Below, piece after piece: positions 57,783-64,000 of a stretch of DNA of 64,000 nucleotides. This DNA is from Aureicoccus marinus (lineage in GTDB: Bacteria > Bacteroidota > Bacteroidia > Flavobacteriales > Flavobacteriaceae). The position numbers and the translations under genes are program-made. Location of the stretch: the NCBI RefSeq assembly GCF_002954325.1, contig NZ_MQVX01000001.1, forward strand, positions 625,546 through 689,545. Direction: 5' to 3'. The first letter of the stretch is position 1; every line of letters begins with the position of its first letter. The notes under the pieces are model-generated. The model was given only the letters and a program-made list of their open reading frames with translations, did no database searches and was not told where the DNA came from.

Positions 57783-58244
57783 TTAGTTGTTGAAATTCTT
57801 CTTGATGCGGGAAAGCTGACGATCGCTGTCCTGTTTTTTAAGGCTCTCTCGTTTGTCGTATTCTTTTTTCCCTTTCGCTAATGCAATGGCCATCTTGGCC
57901 AGGCCTCTTTCGTTGATGAAAAGACGCAACGGAATGATGGTAAGGCCTGATTGTATGACTTCTCTGCGGAGTTTCTTTAATTCTCGACGCTGTAAAAGAA
58001 GCTTTCTTGTCGCCTTAGGGCGGTGGTTGTAGTAACCGCCGTGGCTGTACTCTTCAATCTGCATATTGACAACAAAGAGTTCGCCACGTTCATTAAACTC
58101 GCAGAAACTTTGAGACAAAGAAGCCTTTCCCAGACGAATCGACTTTATTTCGGTTCCGCCCAGAACAATACCCGCTACGTATTGATCGAGAATTTCGTAA
58201 TCGAATCGAGCCCTTCTGTTCTTTATGTTGATCTGCTTTTGCAC
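57783..58244 (-). CDS. smpB: SsrA-binding protein
   Basis: SmpB carries tmRNA to stalled ribosomes. From the GTG at 58244, 153 residues: [48 protein letters not shown] region, [14 protein letters not shown] and a basic C-terminal tail, all typical. A further 12 codons to 58280 stay open, but that ATG-like start sits inside the -33 promoter element, so GTG at 58244 is the likely start. The tmRNA gene itself was not found in the window. Confidence 0.97.
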   Translation of the reverse strand: MQKQINIKNRRARFDYEILDQYVAGIVLGGTEIKSIRLGKASLSQSFCEFNERGELFVVNMQIEEYSHGGYYNHRPKATRKLLLQRRELKKLRREVIQSGLTIIPLRLFINERGLAKMAIALAKGKKEYDKRESLKKQDSDRQLSRIKKNFNN

Positions 58245-58250
58245 AGCCTG

Positions 58251-58281
58251 CAAAGTTACTCGCAAAAAAAGTTTAAACAAA
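58251..58281 (-). promoter_or_regulatory. smpB promoter (consensus, predicted leaderless)
   Basis: On the minus strand TTTG (58281-58278), 19-base spacer, TAACTTTG (58258-58251). Exact consensus. Only six bases separate the -7 box from the GTG start, so transcription should begin about on the start codon. Confidence 0.75.
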
Positions 58282-58327
58282 TGCCAGAGAAAATGAAAGA
58301 ATAGAGGAGAAGTTACAATGCTTCATC

Positions 58328-58335
58328 TATATTTG
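58328..58335 (+). promoter_or_regulatory. -7 element upstream of the first PorP/SprF gene
   Basis: TATATTTG matches TAnnTTTG, 41 bases before the ATG; no TTG at 19-base spacing. Confidence 0.45.
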
Positions 58336-58376
58336 TCAAATGTCCGCTGCCTCAAACAGACAGGGCGTAACTACTT

Positions 58377-59801
58377 ATGAAACAGGTCATTCACCCCACT
58401 TGGTCGCTGTCAAAAGGGATTTTTGCCTGCTTGTTGGTTTTTTGCCTGACAAGTATGCAACTCCGCGCCCAGATCGCTTATTTGCCCGATGGGTTGCGCC
58501 AGCACAACCTGACCCGCTACAACGCCAGTTTGATCAACCCCGTTTATTCTTTTGATTGGAACCAGCCCAACTCCTTTGCAGCCTGGACCCGTTGGCAATG
58601 GAATACCCTGGACGGAGCTCCTACGACCAGTTATTTCAGTTACTCCCACATGCTGGGCTACGATGCCACCGTTGGTGTAGGCTATTTTGAAAACAATACG
58701 GGGACTCTTACTCGAAAAGGAGGTTTGGCCAATTATGCCCACGCCCTTTATTTTACCGATAGCTTTAAATTGGTTTTCGGGGTCAATGTTTTTGCTTTCT
58801 CAGAACAACTTTCCGATATCAACTTTCCGACTTTGATTCCGCTTACTGCAAATCAACTCTCGGGGGAATCAAACTTTTTACTGTACATCACGCCAGGAAT
58901 TCGAGCAGACATCGGAAAGTTTAGCCTAGGACTAGCTTTAGAAAACGCTATCGATTACAATTTGACTCAGGGAGAAAGGGCAGAGGTTGCTCGTTTGTTT
59001 TCGGCCATTGGCTCCTATGATTTTAGACTGGGCGGACCCGATGATTTTCCGACCTATTTAAGGCCTTTGGCTTACTTCCGTTCCGATCCCTTTTACGATT
59101 CTCAATACGGCTTGAATATGTTCTTCGCTCACCGCAATTTTTGGGTGCAGGGGGGATATAACAGCTATTACGGAGTATCTGCTGGCGTCGGCGCGACGGT
59201 GTTTGATCGCCTTTCTTTAGGGGCAACCATGGAATGGGGAGCTATGGATCCCATAACGGAACAAGGTTCCACTCTGGAGCTTCAATTGGCTTACCGAATA
59301 GGAAAACTTAAGCGACCTGCTCCTCCGGCGGAAGAAGAGCCGGAAGAAATAGAGGAGGATCCAGAAGCGGCGAAGAGAGCAGCAGAAGAGGCCGCCGCCG
59401 CAGAGGCAGAACTTCGAAGAAAGATGTTGGCCCAACAGGATTCTATTCTCAATGCACGCCTTAGGGAACAGCGCCGTTTGGATTCTATTGCAGAAGCGAA
59501 CAAGAAGGTGGAGTACCGTTCTGATGAAAAATTTGAGGAAGTCGCCACCATGGAAGGCTTGCAACCCGGGTTCTACTTAATTGCCAATGTATTTGGAACC
59601 CAGAGGTATTACGAGACATTCATGAGCTCTTTACAGAATCGCGGCTTGAATCCACAGTCGTTTAAGCGCGGTTTGAACGGATACAACTACGTTTACCTCA
59701 AGCGTTTCGATACGCTCGAAGAAATCCGCGAAGCCAGAGATACCAAGTTCTATGGAAAATACAGTGGACCAACTTGGATATTTAGGGTAAAGGAGGAGTA
59801 A
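58377..59801 (+). CDS. PorP/SprF-like outer-membrane barrel with coiled coil and SPOR-like C-terminal domain, copy 1
   Basis: 474 residues. Signal peptide, then a PorP/SprF-type barrel (LPDGLRQHNLTRYNASLINPVYS, FAAWTRWQWNTLDGAPTTSYF, FWVQGGYNSYYGVSAGVGATVFDRLSLG) to about 305. A Glu/Ala-rich coiled coil with EQRRLDSIA follows at about 315-375. The last ~75 residues (PGFYLIANVFGTQRYYETFM ... NGYNYVYLKRFDTLEEIREAR) look like a SPOR peptidoglycan-binding domain. PorP/SprF proteins belong to or ride on the type IX secretion/gliding apparatus. Paralogue of the next gene, 119 bases downstream. Confidence 0.85.
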   Translation: MKQVIHPTWSLSKGIFACLLVFCLTSMQLRAQIAYLPDGLRQHNLTRYNASLINPVYSFDWNQPNSFAAWTRWQWNTLDGAPTTSYFSYSHMLGYDATVGVGYFENNTGTLTRKGGLANYAHALYFTDSFKLVFGVNVFAFSEQLSDINFPTLIPLTANQLSGESNFLLYITPGIRADIGKFSLGLALENAIDYNLTQGERAEVARLFSAIGSYDFRLGGPDDFPTYLRPLAYFRSDPFYDSQYGLNMFFAHRNFWVQGGYNSYYGVSAGVGATVFDRLSLGATMEWGAMDPITEQGSTLELQLAYRIGKLKRPAPPAEEEPEEIEEDPEAAKRAAEEAAAAEAELRRKMLAQQDSILNARLREQRRLDSIAEANKKVEYRSDEKFEEVATMEGLQPGFYLIANVFGTQRYYETFMSSLQNRGLNPQSFKRGLNGYNYVYLKRFDTLEEIREARDTKFYGKYSGPTWIFRVKEE

Positions 59802-59920
59802 TTACCTGTTAAAAGCTAGTGGATAAAAAGTAAAAGCGAAGCCTAGCTCCGCTGTATATTTCAATATCTTAGCCCACAAAACCTCTTATAAACGCTTATT
59901 CAGTCTAGAAGAATAGGACT

Positions 59921-61312
59921 ATGAAGAAAACCTTTGTCGCTTTTTGCGCTCTATTTTTATTGGTAAGTAGCTTTTCTTTTGCACAAGGACTCGATTTACC
60001 AACCGATTTTAGACAACACAACATCACACAGTTTAACGCCAGTTTGTTTAACCCGGCTTATTCCATTGACCGGGATGATCCGGCTTCCCTCTCCGTATGG
60101 TCCAGGTGGCAGTGGCAAATGATTGATGCCGATTTCACCACACTTTACGCGAACTACAGCCAACAACTTGGGGAGAGAGCATCCTTTGGAGTGGGATTTC
60201 TGCAACACAGCACTGGTGTCTTTGTGAATCGCGGTGGAGTATTGAACTTTGCTTATGCCTTTCCTTTGGGAGGGAACAGTCAACTGATTTTGGCGACCAA
60301 TATCATTGGAAGCCACAAAGAGTTGGACGATGAAGAGGATCGCTTTGTACCAACAGCAGCATTGGATATCCCTGCACTTGAAGCCACAACCGGTTTAGTC
60401 TTCGCGATCAATCCAGGGATTCGCCTAAAATTGAACCGCTTCGATTTGGCGCTGTCCAGCGAAATGGCCTACGATTACAACTTCGAAACAGAAGCGCGCG
60501 AGACTACCGATATGCAGCGTATTTTTGCGGGAGCCATGAGTTATGAATTCCCTCTTGGGGGTAACGGAGCCATTTTACGCCCACTGGCTTATGCGCGTTA
60601 CTCTGAAGTGATGGACGTGAGCTATGGGGGAACGCTTCTTTTTTCTACTCCTAAGTTTTGGCTGCAGGGAGGCTATAATGATTTTTATGGCGCCTCAGGA
60701 GGTGCCGGGGTAACCTTGTTTGGAAAGTGGTCTGTCGGTGGTTTGGTCGAGTTCGGATTAGATAGTCCGGTGAGTGACGCCGACCCAACCATTGAATTGG
60801 TTACTTCTTATCGTTTTGGTCCTCGCAAGGCCAGAGCCAAAAAAGAGGAAGCGGAGGATCAAGATGAATTGGACCGTATTGCCCGGGCAGAAGAAGAAGC
60901 CAGAAAGAGAGAGGAGGAGCGCCAAAAGGCCATTGCTAAACAAGATTCTATTTATAAAACTAGACTGGCCGAACAGAGACGTTTAGATAGTATCGCTCGA
61001 GCGCAAAGAGATGCAGAAGAGCTCAACTTGAGAACTGGCGAAAAATACGAGGAGGTGACCAATGCGGATGGCTTGGCCCCGGGATACTATTTGATTGCCA
61101 ATGTGTTTGCGACTCAGAAGTACTTTGAGCGCTTTATGACTCGCCTGCAGCGAGACGGATTGGATCCCAAGTCGTTCTACCGTGGATTGAACGGCTACAA
61201 CTACGTTTACCTCGATCGATTCAATACCTTAAGTGAGGCTCGGGAAGCCAGAGACACCCAATATTTTGGAAGGTACTTTGGCGAAACCTGGATCTTCAGA
61301 GTGAGGCAATAA
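59921..61312 (+). CDS. PorP/SprF-like outer-membrane barrel with coiled coil and SPOR-like C-terminal domain, copy 2
   Basis: 463 residues, tandem paralogue of copy 1 over its whole length: signal peptide (KTFVAFCALFLLVSSFSFAQ), barrel (LPTDFRQHNITQFNASLFNPAYS, LSVWSRWQWQMIDADFTTLY, FWLQGGYNDFYGASGGAGVTL), coiled coil with the shared EQRRLDSIA, and the same C-terminal SPOR-like part (PGYYLIANVFATQKYFERFM ... NGYNYVYLDRFNTLSEAREAR). Nothing indicates decay. A terminator follows at once. The pair probably anchors an outer-membrane complex to peptidoglycan; inference from domains. Confidence 0.85.
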   Translation: MKKTFVAFCALFLLVSSFSFAQGLDLPTDFRQHNITQFNASLFNPAYSIDRDDPASLSVWSRWQWQMIDADFTTLYANYSQQLGERASFGVGFLQHSTGVFVNRGGVLNFAYAFPLGGNSQLILATNIIGSHKELDDEEDRFVPTAALDIPALEATTGLVFAINPGIRLKLNRFDLALSSEMAYDYNFETEARETTDMQRIFAGAMSYEFPLGGNGAILRPLAYARYSEVMDVSYGGTLLFSTPKFWLQGGYNDFYGASGGAGVTLFGKWSVGGLVEFGLDSPVSDADPTIELVTSYRFGPRKARAKKEEAEDQDELDRIARAEEEARKREEERQKAIAKQDSIYKTRLAEQRRLDSIARAQRDAEELNLRTGEKYEEVTNADGLAPGYYLIANVFATQKYFERFMTRLQRDGLDPKSFYRGLNGYNYVYLDRFNTLSEAREARDTQYFGRYFGETWIFRVRQ

Positions 61313-61314
61313 AG

Positions 61315-61344
61315 AAAAAAGCCAGGTGAAGAACCTGGTTTTTT
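61315..61344 (+). terminator. Terminator after the PorP/SprF pair
   Basis: Stem CCAGGT/ACCTGG with loop GAAGA, preceded by an A-run and followed by six T, so it can work in both directions; it lies between convergent porP-like copy 2 and tetR. Confidence 0.8.
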
Positions 61345-61370
61345 ATGCATTAAAAAGGCCTTTACCGGTA

Positions 61371-61973
61371 TCAAGAGGTCATTCTCAATTCTTTTTTGGT
61401 GAGGTGTTCTAGGTAAGAAACAGTGTTGATGAGGTATTTTCGATCACGGGTTAAGGTGGCCATTACCACTCCACCTTGCAGTATGGTGAAAAACTGTTTT
61501 GCAAATTGCAGTGGAGGCAGAAGGATGTGAAATTCATTTCCTTTGACCCCTCGATCCAAAATTCCTGCAATTCGGGTCTCAATTTCTTTGACGGTTTGTT
61601 TGGCTGCTTTAGCGAGTTCAGAATTGTTGTTCTGTGCATCCACGCCAACATTAACCAATGGACAGCCTCCCATAGGCATGGTGAAGGCGTCGTAATGCCG
61701 GTAGAAGTGCAGTAGCCCGAAAAGTTGGTTTACGGCTTTTGGATCGTCATTACTAACCCGATCCAATTCACTAAGCAATAGCTGGCTGTTGTATTCAAAA
61801 GCCGCAAGGGCCAAGGCTAGTTTATTTTCGAAGTTTCCGTAAATCGCCCCTTTAGTTAGCCCAGTGGCCTGAGTCAACTGACTCATGCTCGTTCCTATAT
61901 ATCCGTGCTTATTAAAAATGGGTGCTACGGTCTCAATGATAAACTGGGTGGTTCTTTCGGCTTTTCCGGACAT
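61371..61973 (-). CDS. TetR/AcrR-family transcriptional regulator
   Basis: 200 residues from the ATG at 61973 (MSGKAERTTQFIIETVAPIF). N-terminal helix-turn-helix at about 28-50: GTSMSQLTQATGLTKGAIYGNF. The rest is the ligand-binding/dimerisation part, with GGCPLVNVGVDAQN, resembling the TetR_C regulators of efflux or lipid genes. No efflux pump or other obvious target is adjacent, so it may act only on its own promoter or on distant genes. An upstream open stretch to 62009 is not used. Confidence 0.9.
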   Translation of the reverse strand: MSGKAERTTQFIIETVAPIFNKHGYIGTSMSQLTQATGLTKGAIYGNFENKLALALAAFEYNSQLLLSELDRVSNDDPKAVNQLFGLLHFYRHYDAFTMPMGGCPLVNVGVDAQNNNSELAKAAKQTVKEIETRIAGILDRGVKGNEFHILLPPLQFAKQFFTILQGGVVMATLTRDRKYLINTVSYLEHLTKKELRMTS

Positions 61974-62000
61974 AGGTGGACAATTTACGCTAATATATAA

Positions 62001-62016
62001 TATACTCAATGGTATA
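62001..62016. promoter_or_regulatory. Candidate TetR operator
   Basis: Inverted repeat TATAC-TCAATG-GTATA, 27 bases upstream of the tetR start and inside its promoter region; typical size for a TetR dimer site. Function inferred from position only. Confidence 0.45.
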
Positions 62017-62017
62017 C

Positions 62018-62046
62018 AAAAAAGGGAGTCAACGACTCCCTTTTTT
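62018..62046 (-). terminator. clpB terminator
   Basis: Perfect 13-base-pair hairpin with arms AAAAAAGGGAGTC and GACTCCCTTTTTT and loop AAC, just after the clpB stop; T-run on either strand. Confidence 0.85.
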
Positions 62047-62051
62047 ACTGC

Positions 62052-64000
62052 TTAAGCTTGCTCCAAGCTCGGCTGATTCCGAAAGACCAACTCTTCTTCA
62101 AATTCATCCAAGAGCAAGACCGCATTGGGCTGAATCCTTCCCGCAAGCAATTCTTTGGACAAGCGATTTAAAACCTGTTTTTGAATCAAACGTTTAATGG
62201 GTCTAGCGCCAAATTGAGGGTCAAATCCTTTTTGAGCCAAATGGGCTAAAGCTTCTTCTGTAGCTTCCAATACAAGGCCTTGACCTTCTAATCGTTTATT
62301 GATCAAGCGCAATTGTAAGCGAACAATATCGCGAATGTGTTCATGTCCGAGCGGCGTAAAGAGAACGATATCATCTATGCGGTTCAAGAACTCGGGGCGT
62401 ATTGTCTTTTTAAGTAAGTCCATGACTTCCGTTCGGGCTCTTTTCAGCTGAATCTCATCGGTTCCTTCTCCGAGGATTTCCTGTATGATCGGACTTCCCA
62501 AATTACTAGTCATGATGACAACGGTATTGCGAAAATCAGCTGTACGACCTTTGCTGTCCGTTAATCGTCCTTCATCCAAAACCTGAAGCAAGACATTGAA
62601 GGTGTCTGGATGGGCCTTCTCGATCTCATCTAACAGAATAACGGAATAAGGCTTACGTCTTACAGCCTCTGTCAATTGTCCGCCTTCGTCATACCCCACA
62701 TAACCAGGAGGAGCCCCAATCAATCGACTTACCGAGTGACGTTCCTGGTATTCACTCATATCGATTCGGGTAAGTGCCGACTCATCGTCAAACAGGTATT
62801 CTGCCAGGCTCTTGGCCAATTCTGTTTTACCGACCCCGGTAGACCCCAGGAAAAGGAAGGAGCCTATAGGTCGGGCTGCATCCGCTAAACCGGCACGGCT
62901 GCGGCGGATAGCATCCGAAATGGCTTCAATCGCTTCCTCTTGACCAATAACCCGCTTGTGAAGGACATCTTCCAAGTGTAGCAATTTTTCCCGCTCGCTT
63001 TGAAGCATTTTTTGAATGGGAATCCCCGTCCATTTTGCAACCACTTCAGCGATATCTTCTTGTCCGACTTCTTCCTTGATCAAGGTTTCGCTGTCTTCCT
63101 GTTGCTGTTTCATACTTCTCTGCAATTCCTGAAGCTCTTCATCGAGTTGCTGAAGTTTTCCGTAGCGGATTTCTGCCACCCGTCCATAGTCACCATTGCG
63201 CTCCGCTCGTTCGGCTTCCAACTTGAGTTCTTCTTGTTCTTTTTTCTTTTTCTGGATTCCGTCAACCACCGCGCGTTCCTTTTCCCACTGGGCAAAAATG
63301 GTATTGCGGTTCTCTTTAAGTTGAGCGATTTCTAGGTGAAGGGACTTGAGTTTCTCTTGATCGTTTTCCCTTTTGATTGCTTCAATTTCAATTTCTAGCT
63401 GGAGAATTTTTCGGTCCAAAGCGTCAAGTTCTTCTGGTTTGGAGTTGATTTCCATCCGAAGTTTAGAGGCTGCTTCATCCATCAGATCTATTGCTTTGTC
63501 CGGTAAGAACCGGTTGCTGATATAGCGCTGTGATAACTCTACCGCGGCAATCACTGCCTCATCCTTGATGCGAACTTTGTGATGAGATTCGTATTTCTCT
63601 TTGATTCCTCTTAAAATAGAGATGGCGCTTTCGGTATCCGGTTCATTTACCGGTACCTTTTGAAACCTTCTTTCAAGCGCTTTATCCTGTTCAAAATACT
63701 TTTGAAATTCATCTAAAGTCGTAGCTCCAATAGCTCGGAGTTCCCCACGTGCTAGTGCTGGCTTTAGGATGTTGGCTGCATCCATGGCACCTTGACCCCC
63801 TCCGGCACCCACCAGGGTGTGTATCTCGTCAATAAAGAGGACGATTTGCCCTTCTGCACCCGTTACTTCTTTAATAACAGATTTCAGGCGTTCTTCGAAC
63901 TCCCCTTTGTATTTAGCTCCGGCGATCAGGGCTCCCATGTCCAGGGAGTACACCTGCTTCTCTTTTAAATTTTCGGGAACATCACCTTGGACTATACGGT
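62052..64000 (-). CDS. clpB: ATP-dependent chaperone ClpB, 5' part beyond the window edge
   Basis: Protein disaggregase of the Hsp100 family. About 649 residues are present of roughly 865; the frame is open through base 64000, and coding upstream of the GTG at 63953 (RIVQGDVPENLKEKQ) shows the real start is outside. Seen: end of the first AAA+ domain (LDMGALIAGAKYKGEFEERL, GGGQGAMDAANILKPALARG), the middle coiled-coil propeller (about 185-315), second AAA+ domain with Walker A GSTGVGKTELAKSLAEYLF, Walker B VILLDEIEKAHPD and the C-terminal FGARPIKRLIQKQVLNRLS. Works with DnaK. Ends in a strong terminator. Confidence 0.98.
   Translation of the reverse strand, partial: RIVQGDVPENLKEKQVYSLDMGALIAGAKYKGEFEERLKSVIKEVTGAEGQIVLFIDEIHTLVGAGGGQGAMDAANILKPALARGELRAIGATTLDEFQKYFEQDKALERRFQKVPVNEPDTESAISILRGIKEKYESHHKVRIKDEAVIAAVELSQRYISNRFLPDKAIDLMDEAASKLRMEINSKPEELDALDRKILQLEIEIEAIKRENDQEKLKSLHLEIAQLKENRNTIFAQWEKERAVVDGIQKKKKEQEELKLEAERAERNGDYGRVAEIRYGKLQQLDEELQELQRSMKQQQEDSETLIKEEVGQEDIAEVVAKWTGIPIQKMLQSEREKLLHLEDVLHKRVIGQEEAIEAISDAIRRSRAGLADAARPIGSFLFLGSTGVGKTELAKSLAEYLFDDESALTRIDMSEYQERHSVSRLIGAPPGYVGYDEGGQLTEAVRRKPYSVILLDEIEKAHPDTFNVLLQVLDEGRLTDSKGRTADFRNTVVIMTSNLGSPIIQEILGEGTDEIQLKRARTEVMDLLKKTIRPEFLNRIDDIVLFTPLGHEHIRDIVRLQLRLINKRLEGQGLVLEATEEALAHLAQKGFDPQFGARPIKRLIQKQVLNRLSKELLAGRIQPNAVLLLDEFEEELVFRNQPSLEQA

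Noticed and set aside
58245-58280. Upstream smpB start at 58280
   Set aside because: It overlaps the -33 element of a perfect promoter, and the product would gain residues atypical for SmpB.

Overview
The window looks like a chromosomal segment from the phylum Bacteroidota, class Flavobacteriia. The evidence is the set of lineage-restricted families (DUF4294, DUF6095, DUF6495, DUF6913, DUF4249, DUF4835/PorD, PorP/SprF), a CarboxypepD_reg-type TonB receptor, promoters of the TTG-N19-TAnnTTTG type instead of the usual -35/-10, few strong Shine-Dalgarno sequences, and the long flavobacterial form of GAPDH. I see no rRNA, tRNA, insertion sequence, prophage or CRISPR array. Almost everything is core genome, packed in tight same-strand blocks whose genes often overlap by 1-20 bases.

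Layout. 1-6240: end of priA (cut by the window edge), an orphan LytTR regulator, the rpsF-rpsR-rplI operon, and DUF6495-hisS. 6218-13604: NUDIX and M42 peptidase genes, DUF4294, DUF6095, a GntP gluconate permease, and a TonB receptor/DUF4249 lipoprotein pair. 13775-21703 (minus strand): monomeric isocitrate dehydrogenase, a structured gap that may encode a non-coding RNA, rplS, trmD, a GNAT enzyme, a membrane coiled-coil protein, GAPDH and a Deg protease. 21831-25088: dapF-GNAT-mltG and a lysozyme-fold protein. 25090-32854: RsmI-like methylase, LMW phosphatase and dnaA; then ybgC, YigZ, EamA, HAD, ribD, GNAT and prmC. 32864-38741: ligA, an accessory-looking secreted protein/L,D-transpeptidase-like lipoprotein pair joined to a DUF4349 gene, DUF6913 and dapA. 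38834-49707 (plus): bamD, rpoZ, coaBC, porD, recN, fabI, a glycosyltransferase, YbbR, coaE and a histidine kinase/response regulator pair. 49710-57029 (minus): a seven-gene operon ending in a MiaA-gluconokinase fusion. 57141-64000: pcm, smpB, two tandem PorP/SprF barrels carrying a C-terminal SPOR-like domain, a TetR regulator, and clpB running off the window edge.

Themes. Envelope building is prominent (bamD, porD, the PorP/SprF pair, mltG, Deg protease, L,D-transpeptidase-like lipoprotein). So are translation and tRNA maintenance (rps/rpl genes, hisS, trmD, miaA, prmC, smpB) and DNA metabolism (priA, dnaA, ligA, recN, DnaQ/GIY-YIG nuclease). Gluconate use is split between a GntP permease and a gluconokinase domain fused to MiaA about 41 kb away.

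Main caveats. Three conserved genes (icd, trmD, coaE) are each broken by a 1-2 base loss, and dapA may be a fourth. trmD and coaE are normally needed for growth, so sequence or assembly errors are the simplest explanation. The most unusual items are the MiaA-GntK fusion, the PorP-SPOR tandem pair, the structured rplS-icd gap, the L,D-transpeptidase-like lipoprotein pair, and promoters that sit almost on the start codon (bamD, smpB, ribD).
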